This document shows positions 23,812-35,957 of a DNA stretch of 64,000 nucleotides, one piece after another (the stretch's first letter is position 1; each line of letters begins with the position of its first letter). The notes under the pieces were generated by a model. That model ran no database searches. It was given only the letters and a program-made list of their open reading frames with translations, and had not been told where the DNA came from. A program made the position numbers and the translations under genes. The stretch comes from Antedon bifida (Eukaryota; Echinodermata; Crinoidea; Comatulida; Antedonidae), in assembly GCA_963402885.1 (NCBI GenBank), contig OY727103.1:2668501-2732500 (forward strand), in the 5' to 3' direction.

Positions 23812-23901
23812 AAGTGGATAACTGTTAAGTGACATTAAAATGGCATTAAACAAACTTTTTTGTAAGAATTATTTTTTCAGGGGGGCAATACATCTTTAAC
23901 A
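23812..23901. mobile_element. MITE-B fragment
   Basis: Only the part with GGATAACTGTTAAGTGACAT through GGGGGCAATACATCTTTAA remains, inverted relative to the left end of the 10815 copy. It abuts a MITE-D left end (GGGCCGTTTCTGATGCAT, 23768), so one may have landed in the other. Confidence 0.65.
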
Positions 23902-24965
23902 CAGTCATCGAAATTACTGTAATAGCATAAATGTTATATGGTACTTATTCGTCCGCAAGCTTAACTGAGGAAATACGGATTAGGCCCTCCACGGACCCAC
24001 AACAGCCAGCAATGCAGCGCCTACCAGATCAGCACACCGAGAGACAATCCCCCATCTCTTTTTGAATATTGTACCAAGTTCTTTAACTTGCACATGTACA
24101 CAGGACCAACAGCTTTAGATCCCATCCGAAGGACAAGGCAATGAGAGTAACTGTACCTGACCTCAAAATGTTATGGATACTTTAGGGTTACAAATAAAAA
24201 AGAAACTGGATAGGAAGTTATGTATTTAGTCTTTACCTTGACACTTTCATCGGGGTTCAATTTAATTATTTAATAATTTACAAGTAGTAGCCTATTTATT
24301 ATATGGAAATAGAGCGTAAACATGTAGGTTAAAGGTAAGCACCCTAAAGAAGCGCCCTATTGTGTCTACTCAAAATAAAATCCATTTATATCCTGGAGTG
24401 TTTTTATCCATAAATAGAAACAGAGATTTAGTTAGCTAATCCAGTGATGCATCAGTGATTTTAACCTTAACCAATTAAAATACACGACCACGATTAGCAG
24501 ACGGCAACTACATACCCGTACCCTATGATACGACAGCGAAATAGCTATGTCAAATGTATTTTCAGGTTCAGATTTTAAAGAACAGTAAAGTTGTCTTCAT
24601 TAATATGATATTTTCATAAATTAAATCAATTAATCAGATAATTGTCCGTGTAACAATTACGTTGTAAATTATTTTGAATTAAAATGCAATTCTACAAGTA
24701 GTAAAGAACAAATCAGTATATTTGAAGGTAAACATTATATAAATAAAAATAAAAAAAAAACAATGTAAATGATGTTAACTTTCATGCATTGTCATGAATG
24801 TATACATAATATAGTTCTATCTGCTTTGACCTGATCAGAGTGTTTTAAATGCAAGGCATTGGAATGTTGATCGTTGTGTCTGAACACCTTGGCTTTTAAC
24901 GCCACGGATTACTGTACGCCTTGCGTAGATAACTCCACCGTAACTCTGTAAGTGTGAACATACCC
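23902..24965. other. Non-coding tract
   Basis: No supported gene or recognised repeat. A GC-richer patch at 23950-24180 (around CCCTCCACGGACCCACAAC) differs from the AT-rich surroundings but has no long open frame. Confidence 0.3.
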
Positions 24966-25317
24966 TTAAAGATATATTGTCCCCCTAAAAAAATATTTTT
25001 TTAAATTTTGTTGTTGAATATGTTATTTTAATGTCACATAATAGTTATTCACTCTCACAAAAAATTGGGTCTGTAAAAAATTGATTTACCTGAGAAAAAT
25101 GTAATTTAAAGCAAAAAATGGTCAAATTGTCTGGAAGACAATGAGTTTTTTGGTAATTTAACTTTTTATTTTGTCTTTTTATAGGTGAAATAATTTTTTC
25201 CCCCGTTTTTTTTCTTATGGAAGTGAACAACTTCATTAAAACTGCAAAATGGCCTATTCAAAGTCCGATTTTAAAAATCTTTATTTTTCATGATTTTGGG
25301 GGACAATACATCTTTAA
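24966..25317. mobile_element. MITE-B copy, full length
   Basis: Starts TTAAAGATATATTGTCCCC and ends GGGGGACAATACATCTTTAA. The interior has TTTAATGTCACATAATAGTT, GTAATTTAAAGCAAAAAATG and GAAGTGAACAACTTCATTA, as in the 10815 copy. 352 bp. Confidence 0.85.
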
Positions 25318-26219
25318 GTTGGGTATTGCTAAACTGCGCAAACTGCGCAAACCAAGCGCAAACCAAGCGCAAACCTAAAAAAAACCTGCGCAAACCTCTT
25401 GATGACTAATGAAATCTTTGTTGACCATTGAACCATGTAACAATATTAGATTAGATAATGTGACCGTGACTGATGATCTTGTTATTTGATTTCTACTCAC
25501 AGTAGTACAATAGTGTAGTAACTCACCTGTCGACAGCCAATAAGAAACAACAATCATTAATTAATACCACACGTGCTGTACATGCTACACAATCCTACAT
25601 GTGTTTTGCTACTGTACGGTCTACCAGTTGAGACGCAGAGTTGCCTGACCTCGAAATTATCACAATCTCGAAATTTGGTACTACTTGATTGTCATTTTGA
25701 AACCATTCAAATTTATGTACTGGACAATATTAAGGAAATATTACAATACTGTTTGGAGACCAGATCAGAACACCAGATTTCTTTGCAACGTTACACAGCA
25801 ATATTTTTTGAAGAAAGCTAATTGTTATTTCAAATTCTGTACCAAAGGTAAGTCTTTTTCTTTTAATATCATGTGTGTAAAAATGGTAAAATAATTTGTT
25901 TGTTTAGCAAATATATAAACAGTTATAGTAAGTATGACCTTGTGTAGTTATTTGAGCTATTGAAATATAATTAAATGGTTAATTAAAAATTAATATTATA
26001 TAATAAATTCTATTTAATTATTAATATCGGGTATGAATAATTGATGTAAGAAAAACACACATTCCAATGCAGCTGGGCTGTAAGGGTTATACAAACAAAC
26101 ATTTGCATATCAAAGGACATTTTCAATTCCTTTGAGAATAAAATATTCTGCATTATAATTTGTTTAATGTTATTAGATTTCTAGAAGTTTATTGACAACC
26201 AAATGTTTTTTTTTCCAAA
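25318..26219. other. Upstream region of the Ig-fold gene with candidate 5' UTR exon
   Basis: A short GCGCAAACC tandem motif lies at 25337-25397, also seen at 42570-42940. A strong donor (AAG|GTAAGT at 25847/25848) and a strong acceptor (poly-T then CCAAAG at 26219) would define a 372-bp intron in the 5' UTR of the gene starting at 26261. This is inference from splice signals only. Confidence 0.4.
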
Positions 26220-26260
26220 GGAAACTTTCTGGAAACATTCTGTGCAGTTAGATCGTCAAG

Positions 26261-26716
26261 ATGATCATCATTGTAATTGTTGTAATTTATTCGCTGTCCG
26301 GCATAACAGCACAAGATGAAAGCCCAGAAACTGTTATAAAACATATAAATGATGAATACACATTCAAAGTAGAACAAGATGAGGCTATACCAAGCAACGC
26401 CATTGTTAATTTATACAAGAACAATGATGTTGTGCAGAACAATCGCACTACAGTCGATACTATTCAGCTGGATAGTGGGAAGTACAGTATAAGATATGTC
26501 AACCTCACTGTCGATGACAGTGGTACATACAAAACTGGGTATACTTATGATGGTCGGACAAAATTGATTGGATCATGGATTTTAACCGTTAAAGATCCCA
26601 ACCAACCAACCACCAGTATTCCTATTACAACACCAAATAATTCAACAAAGAAAAACTCTTTTTCAGTTATTGTTTTATTGGTTTGTTATATTTTATACTG
26701 TACGAATGGGCTCTAA
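26261..26716 (+). CDS. Small secreted or GPI-type V-like Ig-fold protein lacking the core cysteines
   Basis: 151 codons. Residues 1-17 are a signal peptide. Residues 24-110 read as a V-type Ig fold: YTFKVE strand, LDSGKYSIRYVNLTV, the DxGxY hallmark DDSGTY (85-90) and a final strand GSWILTV. The two disulphide cysteines are absent; the only cysteines are in the C-terminal tail. Sequons lie at N61, N81 and N126/N127. A short Thr/Pro/Asn stalk (116-130) leads to a hydrophobic tail (133-147), which could be a GPI signal or a minimal membrane anchor. The start is the first ATG after a candidate splice acceptor at 26219. I infer a cell-surface or secreted recognition protein and do not recognise a named family. 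Like the nested gene at 5874-7727, its coding region has no intron and starts with an ATGATCAT context. Being one short frame, it could also be one exon of a longer gene. Confidence 0.65.
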   Translation: MIIIVIVVIYSLSGITAQDESPETVIKHINDEYTFKVEQDEAIPSNAIVNLYKNNDVVQNNRTTVDTIQLDSGKYSIRYVNLTVDDSGTYKTGYTYDGRTKLIGSWILTVKDPNQPTTSIPITTPNNSTKKNSFSVIVLLVCYILYCTNGL

Positions 26717-27728
26717 TAGGTAATATCAAAAGTGGTTTTGTGCAAAACAATTTATTTATATGAACAACAATGTCAAAGATATCTTGTTTATGGTTTAGTT
26801 TTAACTGCCTAAAACCAGTTTATTAGCATTCGGATGGAACAAATTTACATGTGTAATGGTCGCGTGTGGTGTAAATTTTGAGATAAACTTGCTGTTTCAA
26901 AAATCCACCTTATGAGGTGGATTTTGCAATTACACCTAAAACCGCAAGCTGATTAACCGCAAGATAAGGAGCAATTTGACCTTAATAGTGTAAAGAGATG
27001 CATGAAATATGACCTTTACACGTGTAAATTGTTCATCGTCCGAACGATTACTGATTACACATGTAAAGTTACACATGTAACTGATTTTATGTCCAAACAA
27101 AGCCAAAGTCCTGATTGTTATTACTGTATATTGGAGAGTATTTTAGAAATGATAATGATATTCATAAAACTGGTTAGCAAACTTCATCATTAGGGATAAT
27201 GTATGCCTTGTCGTATAGTACAAGTATTGTACATCATTTATAACTGTGGGTTAAAAGTGGGTTAAACAATCATTCGTAATAGCTGATGCGAGATTTATAT
27301 TATTATTGAACTAAACAAAATTGAACTAAAATAAAAAGTGAATGTTGGTCTTTATAGCTACTACAGGTAGTTATTAAATAAATAAATGTGCTACAGTATT
27401 ATTATTAAATAAATGAAAGGGGAGTTTGTGAACAGATTGTAAATTACAGTAATCTATGAACTTATACTTATTGTTTAATCTGTACATAACCCCTACACTC
27501 ATAATTACATTATAACAGCCACTAAAGTTGTTTTGATTGAAAGATATTTGTTCAGAAGGTCAATTGCCACTCAATTTCCATTCAATAATGCTCACATTGC
27601 ACCTGACAATCATGTTAAAACCTTTTTATTGTTTATTTGTAAAGATTGGATTATTGTATGATTTCTTTTTACAACTTTGGTGTTTAGAATTTTTACAGTA
27701 CTCTGGAAGTGGGAAATGGGAAGTGCAT
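26717..27728. other. Repeat-derived tract after the Ig-fold gene
   Basis: Includes AACTGCCTAAAACCAGTTTA (26799), also present at 20918. A perfect small hairpin lies at 26900-26925. ACACGTGTAAA and ACATGTAA motifs recur in both orientations (26849-27080), suggesting a decayed inverted-repeat element. No gene is seen. Confidence 0.4.
26900..26925. repeat. Perfect 11-bp hairpin
   Basis: AAAATCCACCT, a TATG loop and AGGTGGATTTT. It has no downstream T-run and lies about 180 bp after the Ig-fold stop codon. It is probably part of the decayed repeat around it. Confidence 0.7.
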
Positions 27729-27803
27729 GATATGGACACATGATGACATATCATATTTGAGAATTTTGTCAAACTAGTTTGATAGTGTAGACAGATAAGA
27801 GCT
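27729..27803. mobile_element. MITE-A fragment (right half)
   Basis: Contains GATATGGACACATGATGACA and TTGTCAAACTAGTTTGATAG, then GTGTAGACAGATAAGAGCTT. The left half is lost and five bases are inserted in the right inverted repeat. Confidence 0.75.
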
Positions 27804-30390
27804 TTGTTTTATACAACATCCTTTACTTTACACAACTATTAGTATTTACTGTGTACTTTTATATATAATTTTGTTGTTAAATTCTTTTGAATTTTTACTT
27901 AAATTTACGTTGTTTGCAGACTTTTTCACCCGTTAGCTGGCTTCCGTTTGTACTCAATTTATGTGTTTTTATGAATAAATACCTACATATTTTGAACAAA
28001 GAAGAAATATGTACATATTGAAGAATACAAAGCATGCCAAGAGAAATATGTAACTGTGAATATAAGCAATTAAATTTAATCTGTGAGAACTTCTGTAGTG
28101 TCTGTATTCTATTGTTTAAAACTTATTTGTCTAGACCACCGAAAAGGTTAACTCGGAAAAAAGGTCAAAGAACCAGGATGCAAAAATGATAATTAAATCC
28201 ATAGCAACAATTGTCAAGTAAAAAATTGTCTATTCTCAAGCACAGATTCCAGGTTGAAAAAGAAAAAGTGTTTGTTTTAGCAGACCACATTGGGCATAAG
28301 GGCATCGATGTTGAGAAGTTTCTGTACCAATCAATGTAATCTTAACAAATTTTTGGATATTTTGTTGAATGCTATTAAATTTAATTAATAAAAATAGTGT
28401 GGTTTATGAATTAACCATTGATTTTCCATTTAAGTGTTTCCTTTGTTTGATTGTTTTAACTGTTTTAAGGACCCTCTAAAAGAGTGAAAAATCAGCACTG
28501 TACTGTGGTCATGTTACAAGAGTTGTCAAAATAATATAGATTATCTGATAAAACTCCTAGAAAGTAGGAAACCTTTTGTCATTTTTTACCTGACTGCTGC
28601 ATAAAAATAACCAGTTAAAAATGGAATGGAAGAGAAACAGGACAATTTTGTGGTAACCGGATAAAAGGCAGTGCAAAATAACCGGCTAAAAACACCCAAA
28701 CGCTGTTTAACCTAAAGTGCATTGTAATGTAAACAGTTGGTGACTGCCAGAGAATTATCTCAGATATTAGATGGTTTTTATTTATTTATTTGGAATTACA
28801 CCTTTAGATCGGTGGCACACTTAGCACAAAGGTGCATCCTTCACAATATAAAATATAACAATTAACAGAAAAGTAGAAAAAGGCAAAAGCAACTTTTTAC
28901 ATCGATACATACAGTAGATCATTACTTTACACAAATGAATACAAAACAAGATATAGTAAAAGTGTATTAAATAAAATCAACTGATACACACAGATTATTA
29001 CGAAAAACTCACCAACCCCCTCCTCCCCCCACCCCTTTTTTTCAATTTACTTAATGTAGCAATGTAGATAACATTAACATAGTTATTGAGTCATGGAATT
29101 CAGTTAATCATTTCGAAATTTCCATGCTTGTTTTAGGTATCTTTTACAAAAACTATTAGCTGGTGCAAATGATATTAATAGCATACTTTCACCTCCTTTG
29201 AGTAGACACTCTTTCAGAGGGTTCTTAAAGGTGATAAATCCTATTTAAAATTATGTATTGCTATTTAAGTGTACTTCTGTTGATTTGATACTTTAAATAC
29301 CCTAGTGTTGTTGTATTGTGTTAGATGTTAAGTCATTTTACTTAGCCCGGACTTAGCACTTAGCAGCAGCTTAATTGATATCCTTCAGGGCTTTAAATCA
29401 TTGAATTACTAACGCTTGTGAGTTTAACCACTATTTCCATAAAAACAATTTTTCTATAAAAATTTGTCTTAAAAAGTTTGAATTACAGTACTATACTGTA
29501 CATAATATTTTTATTTCAACTGTATTATAGAACATCGCTCTTGGAGCTAAACTCATAGGCCAGATAGGTTCTGCTTAAAATGACAAAATATAAAAAAAAA
29601 ATTACAAAAGTACTATCAATTTATACTATAATTATTGACAGTATAAACATTTAATTACATTTGACAAATTACGAGAAAAATAGTTTTTTAAAGTTAAATT
29701 TGAAGCAATTATATAGGTACATTGGTACATAATAAAATATATATATATGTCGGGCAGAATAGATAAAAAATGTAAATACAACATGCTGGCACTGTAAATG
29801 CATACTCAACACTGCAATGAGCAGATTTTGTTGGGTTACCCAAATGTAATTGATTACTAACAGTACTACTGTGTGACAATACTGGTAGAAAATTCCACTT
29901 TCTACTTTAATTCATTAATCAAGGTTGAGACAGTAAAAGACAGACAGACAGATATACAGACAGATGTTATTAAAAAGTGAAGAACAAAGCCATATGGCCT
30001 AATTTTATTATTAGAAAGGTATAATACCTGACTAGTTGGACCAAGATTATATTAATGTATATATTATTTAAATAAATATAATGAATGAGGAATGCTAATT
30101 AATATGTGACATTGGAATTTTTTGTAGTTGAGTAGGAGTAAAAAACACAAACATCAGAAGGTTCAATTTCTTGGAAAGTTGCCAAATTTGTATATCAGGT
30201 GATTTGTAAAGTATATTTTTTGTCTAATTTTTGTCCATTACATTATATGTATGTATTATAATATTCTTTTTAAAAGTAAATCAGAAAATGTTTGTGGCCA
30301 TTTTCAGGTTTAAAATGTTTATCATTGTTTATTTAATTTTTTGTATAGTTAACGCTTTAAAAAATTTGTATTACTGTTTATGATTATTTA
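27804..30390. other. Non-coding tract with repeat remnants
   Basis: A MITE-D-like fragment lies at about 28590-28710 (AACCAGTTAAAAATGG and AACCGGATAAAAGG motifs). A LINE-like tail with TTTATTTATTTGGAATTAC and CGGTGGCACACTTAGCAC lies at 28775-28860. Scattered A-rich and (AT)n simple repeats make up part of the rest. No gene or RNA gene is supported. Confidence 0.4.
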
Positions 30391-31269
30391 GGGTCTGTTT
30401 CTGCTGAAAAAATCAAAATAATCGATTTTTTCCAGTCACCGCAAACCACAAAAATAATCGCGTTGCAATTGAAAATTGCTACGACTTTAATCGGTTATTC
30501 AGGTAATCGGTTTTTGAAATCACGTCATCATTCCCCCACAGCGCCGTTCAAGTTATGAAAGGCCGATGAGAGTTGGTTTGTTTACATCCTATCGCTGACT
30601 GAAACTCTCACATAAAGGATTAAAAATTACTCTTACGTAAAGCTATATTATTTGTAAAATAAATATCTAGGCCTACTACCTTACTACATAACAGAATAAT
30701 GTTATATTAAAAAAACACGTCGGCGAGAAACGTTCGTTTCGCCGTTCGTTAGTTCTATCTTCGGCCTGCTAGACCTATAAATAGGCTATATATTTCTACC
30801 GAAACAAGTCAACAGACAACAGGCCTAAAAAAGGACATGTAAAACGTGTAACGGTGTACTTGTAACACCTCTGGAGTCTCTCAGTATAATTCTCCCCCCA
30901 CAAAATAATAAAAATCAAATGTTTAACATTTGATTGTTATTCGGTCTACATCGCGATCGTTGTTTTGCTGATCGTCGTCGATTTCGCGCAAATAAACAGC
31001 ATGCTTTTAACGTGAATGATCTGAGTTTGCCATACTCTAGAGGTCAAAGTGGGGTCAATAATCCCTATTTGTGTTGCAGCTCAAAACTGCTCCGCAATAA
31101 TCGGTTAAAACAAGAAATAATCGATTAAAACATGCAATGGATTGAGTGTTTTTAATCTGTTATTTTTAATAGGTTATATTATTTTGCGCCGTTTCTGCTG
31201 CCCAAAAATAATGGATTAAAAAAATAAATGGTTAATAATCGATTATTTCTGCTCAGCAGAAACAGGCCC
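30391..31269. mobile_element. MITE-D-type element, 879 bp
   Basis: The left end GGGTCTGTTTCTGCTG and right end CAGCAGAAACAGGCCC are inverted. Just inside, AATAATCGATT motifs also pair. The interior has a CpG-rich patch (30717-30770 and 30945-30990) unlike the flanks and a short open frame without support. It is longer than the 22064 copy and may be nearer the full-length form. No transposase is seen. Confidence 0.72.
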
Positions 31270-32929
31270 TTACTAAACTTACCATGTGTGGTTGTAGGTG
31301 GAAACCTCAAAGCAAATTTAATTATCTGTTGATAATGTGGTATATTGGTAACTGATATGGTAAACAAGTGGTTGAAAAAATATGAATTGGCACGTGCTAT
31401 ACCAGCTCCTGTCAGTGTCAGTCTGTCAGTGTCTGGTAACTGCAATAATAATAGTTCATTCTTAGACTTAGAGCACATATAAGCAAGCTCTCAATGCGCT
31501 GCATGTTATTACCCTGGTCATTTTTTGGATCATACACGTATGGAAACATACTCCCATAATAATACAGCTAGTAATCAGTGCAAAGTTGTGTATTTATCTA
31601 ACCGGGTACCCATTTTATACACCTGGGTGGAGAGAGGCAAATATAATTATAAGTAAAGTGTCTTGCCTGAGGCCCATAAAGTGTCCCCTTAATTGAGGTT
31701 GTATTGTAACAACATTTTGTCACCTCACCTACAGTACAGTAATAGCTGGATGAGTATTTCTTGGTAATTCAAATTATTTTGTAGAAATTAGGATTAGTAA
31801 TTTATTTTACTGTTTAATAATACTTCCTTGTCATTATTGCACAATCAAATGCAACAACAGACTACCACTTTTTATAGTGTTAATCAAACTACGGTATGTG
31901 AAAATAACATGTGATGTGCCCATGATGTCATATCACTACCATATTTGGGAATGTCACTTCCATATTTGGGCACAGAGATTTAAGGAGAAAATTCCCAATA
32001 ACTTGTCACCATGGTAACAGCACATTTATTATTGATTAGGTTTTTGCTTATTTTATTTGTATCTCTATTGAGATCCAGCCACTGATACCCACAGCATTGT
32101 AATTTCTTTCAGTAATCTGCCTTTGGATTTATAATTTATGTAGGCCTATAGCAATATATAAATTATACAATTTAGGCAATCTACGATAAAACTCTCTTTT
32201 GGTAACATTGGCTCTGGAAAATTAAACATGAAATAAAGCCAAATAGGCCTGATGACAAGCAATTATAAAGAAACCGGTAAACATTAACATCAAACTCAAG
32301 TTGGAAGATTAATTGAAGCTGAAGAGATGTCACATGCACGCGAGACAAATATAATCAATTGTTTTTGGATAATATTGATTTTGGTAAAGAGCGTATTGTA
32401 TAAGCAATTTAAAATTACAGAATTAAATTTGATATGAGGTCTAAACAAGTGAGCAGTATAGATTTATCAGTATGATGCATAGTTTTTTTATTCTAATGGT
32501 GCAACAATTACGTCATGTTATGTTTACAGTGAACTTGTTTAACATGCTCTTTGTAGTTTTCAATCCAGTATCATAGTGAAGTATAACATATTTTGTGACC
32601 ATTAATTAAGCATGTTATGGCAGGAAGATTAGGCCTATTTCCTTTTCAAAGTGATGATGGTTATACTCGTGCATTTTTGTAAGTTAAGGGATATTTCCCA
32701 AGTTTTACACCAATTGTATGTACAAATATCTACATTTTTTAAAATAATGTTAGTATCATCTATATTTTGGACGAGATTCGTTGCCATACAATAGAGATTG
32801 GAAAGTAAAAGTATTGGGTAAATCATTAATGAAAAGGTTAAAACAATAATAATATACCATAAAAATGTATGAGAACAAGATTAGAAGCAATATACTAGAA
32901 ATGGGAGTTATAAAGTTTGTTTTTGTTTA
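31270..32929. other. Non-coding tract with MITE-A internal fragment
   Basis: The internal part of MITE-A (TGATGTGCCCATGATGTCAT to ATATTTGGGCACAG) lies at 31905-31977. The segment GAGATCCAGCCACTGATACC at 32070 recurs at 52078 and 52136. Otherwise AT-rich with no gene. Confidence 0.45.
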
Positions 32930-33345
32930 TGTATTCTTTGTTCTGCAGGCACTTTTAGTACTAGTGCACAGATTTTCAAAGTGGTACAGTAATTGGAAAT
33001 ATCATGACCAACATAATAAAGTAAAGACAAAGAATAATCAAAATTACAAAAATGGAGAAAATATACATTAAAAATAGAAATCAATTTTAGAAAAGAAAAG
33101 TTAGTTTAAATGTTGCGTATTATTTGTATTTTGGAATGAAGTTATTGACATATTTTTAAAGTTATTTTTAAAAATTCATTTGGAAGTTCATTCCAGCTTT
33201 TAGATGAACGATAAGTAAAAGTTTTTTTGCCTTGACAAATATTCCAGGTGGGGACAACTATCGTTATGGCTTTGGCTTTGTGTGCCTTTAGAATGGGTAG
33301 TGTTATTAAAAGTTAATTTTGAGGTCAAATACCAAACCATGGTGT
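32930..33345 (-). mobile_element. LINE 3' fragment, 5'-truncated
   Basis: Matches the 3' portion of the element at 35958-37245, from TTCTGCAGGCACTTT-AGTACTAGTGCAC through ATGAACGATAAGTAAA and GGTGGGGACAACTA. It then ends abruptly near 33345, as expected from 5' truncation during target-primed insertion. It covers the end of the reverse-transcriptase frame and the 3' UTR only. Confidence 0.75.
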
Positions 33346-34689
33346 ATGGTTTTACATAATCTGTCATTATTTATTCTAAATACATGTTCCTTGATAAGAT
33401 ATGCATTGTTGGTCTACTTTGGTGCGTTTTAGTTGTGGACAGAAGTTTGACCTGTTTCTACTTACTTCTTGAATGAGCCAGATGTAGGCCTGCTGAATAA
33501 ATTAAGTTATATAGAGTTATACAGTATTTAAATATTGGTACATGAATATGACATTGTATTTTAGGATCTGTAGAAAAAACCATGGTTTTATTTCTATGCA
33601 TTAAATCATGGAGGTACCTCCATGATTAAATATAGTATCTAAAATTAATTTTGAAGTACTAATTTTCATGTATTAATATTATAGTAACAAGTGACAAAAA
33701 GGGTTTTTACTTTTCTGCTTGTGTTTGTATTTTTATGAATGTTTTTTTATATTTCTTGTTTGGATATTTTCTGATATATTTATTGAAATGCTATATTTTA
33801 TCTTTATGCGCTACTAAGAGGATTCACCGGCTCTTGTTATAGGGATTTAGTTGTGTTTCCTGCCACTTGCTTTGCAGTTGTTTATTGTTGTTGTTGTTGA
33901 TTGGCAATAAAGAATGAGATTAAGGAAATAAAACATGAAATTAAAAGAATTGTGAGAAAAGAAATATAGTCAGAAAGACGGAAAGCTGAATCATTTCATA
34001 TGAAAAGTTAACACCGTTGGAGTGTAAACAACAAAAGTATTTCCTTTATACCCATCAGTCATTTGATATGAATAACAGATAAATATGTCTTTGTCAGGAT
34101 GTAGACCTTTACTGGAAATTCTAATGATCAAACTGATAAATATCTATCACACTGTACTATCCTAGTAGGATGTAAATATTTAAGTGAACATTTAATACGT
34201 TGTCAGAGTTTGGTGAATACGACGTTCTGACATCCTGCAAAATAACAATATAAAATATATATAACATATAAAACAAAACCAACAAAAATTTACATACAGA
34301 AAAGTGTAAAGGCAAACAAAAGAAGAAGATAACATACTAAAAACAACTACTGTATCAATCCTAACATCCCCACAACACCCAACTCCTACCCCTACCAGTT
34401 TTATAAAAAAATAAATAATTCCTTTCCTCAAATATTGATAAATGATAAAATGTTGTTCATTATTGAAAAATCAATAGACTCCTCCAAAATAACTGAATTA
34501 ATATGTATACACAGACAGATAATTCAGATTACTAGTTTAAATAATAGCTATGATAACACTTACCGTAAAGTGAGTGACAACATAGACGGCAATGATAGCT
34601 ATAATTAATATGCGCAAAAGGACTTTTTGACTGCGTAATCTAGTACCGAATGGAAAAGACTATGTTAACAGTTATGTAGTCTACAATTA
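33346..34689. other. Non-coding tract
   Basis: AT-rich. It includes a perfect 24-bp palindrome at 33604-33627 and no supported gene. Confidence 0.35.
33604..33627. repeat. Perfect 24-bp palindrome
   Basis: AATCATGGAGGT followed directly by its exact inverse, with no spacer. TTTCTATGCATTAAA lies to the left and ATTAAATATAG to the right. Similar CATGGAGC and CCAGGGAGTT hairpins occur at 38034 and 38636. Confidence 0.85.
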
Positions 34690-34789
34690 AGCTCTGTCTA
34701 CACTATCAAAATAGTGTGATATGCCTAAATATGGTAGTGATATGACACAATCATGATATGTTCACATCACATTTAGTGTAGACAGAGCT
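34690..34789. mobile_element. MITE-A copy, short form
   Basis: AGCTCTGTCTACACTATCAA at the left and TTTAGTGTAGACAGAGCT at the right. The interior is reduced to one ATGGTAGTGATATG unit and its partner. 100 bp, flanked by TTA and TTA. Confidence 0.85.
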
Positions 34790-34860
34790 TTAGAACCATA
34801 GCAAATGAATTGACGCCAATCAAAATGTATTCTGCCTGGGACGGTAGGCCCTAGACTATG

Positions 34861-35475
34861 GCTGTGTTTATACAACACCCTAAATTTGAACACGTCTTTA
34901 ATTTTTAGCGTGTTGCACGGGCCGAGGTCAACCCCACAAAAACCTTGCAGTTATACATTAAATCGTAATACCGTGTTATACCAAGTTCATAATTCTAAGT
35001 TGTATATATACTCACATGCATTATGAATTAATATGAGTTTATTGAGGATTTTAATAAAGGATGATTTTGTTTAAAATTTAGCATATTCAGTTATTGATTT
35101 TTTAAATCTGCTTTTGAAATTATAAAAAAAAATGTTTTAGAATTAGGATAAAACTATGCTACATTTTGCCAAATTATGCCAACATTTGATTAGCGTTAAT
35201 GTTAAGTGCTAAATCGATTAAAATATGCAAAAAAAGCACAATTATCTACTAAATTTTCACAGCACATACTTTTATTTAACGAGAGGTCAAAACAATACCC
35301 TGAGGACACTTCCAACACGCCAACAGCAACCGGGAATCCACAAAATTTTAGGATTCAGCCAAGTAGCCTTTTTTGCAATTAAAATCTCATTACACGGAAT
35401 CTCTTCGATGTTATACAACACACTTTTCGTAGGCGTGTTGAGTATGCGTGTAATAGCGTGTTGTATAAACGCGCC
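34861..35475. mobile_element. MITE-E: 615-bp element with GTTTATACAACAC ends and 5-bp target duplication
   Basis: The left end GCTGTGTTTATACAACAC is mirrored by GTGTTGTATAAACGCGCC. CTATG is present directly outside both ends (34856-34860 and 35476-35480). A second GTGTTG/CAACAC pair lies inside. The open frame at 35225-35497 runs out of the element and is not supported as a gene. Confidence 0.75.
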
Positions 35476-35957
35476 CTATGTTGTTGTTGAGACCTGAGTA
35501 CTGTGTTTTTTTTGTGGAAATTGTTGATTATAATTTATAAACAATAATTATTGTGTGTTTATTTTTATTGCTGGTTTCTCATATATTGAGGCTGGCATAG
35601 GGTTTGTTTACTTGTGGATGTTGTATACTTATTTCTATAATTAGGTCAAATTTCCATAGACAATATAGACATTCTGTAGTTCTTGTTTGAGATGTAAAAG
35701 ATACTACATGAATTGAATTATTTTACATTCACTTTTATTTTACAGTTAGGTGTTGTTCAGTGGCGGATCTAGGATCTGACGAGGGGGGATCGCCACGAAA
35801 GTGGTGAACGAGGTGTGTAGCACTGAGCGGGGGAGGGTTTTTATATATATTTTTTAGCCTCAGAAAATGTTATGATAGAAACTAATAAATGTTGAATTAT
35901 TAGATATACTGTATGTTAAATAAATAGAAAGAACAATAAATAATTCTTCCTGAATAG
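35476..35957. other. Spacer with a possible hAT-type end
   Basis: CAGTGGCGGATCTAGGATC at 35759 resembles a hAT terminal sequence, but no partner end or target duplication could be matched nearby. Otherwise AT-rich and empty. Confidence 0.35.

Noticed and set aside
35759-35830. hAT-type left end CAGTGGCGGATCTAGG
   Set aside because: No matching right end or 8-bp duplication was found within a few kb, so it is only a possible solo end.
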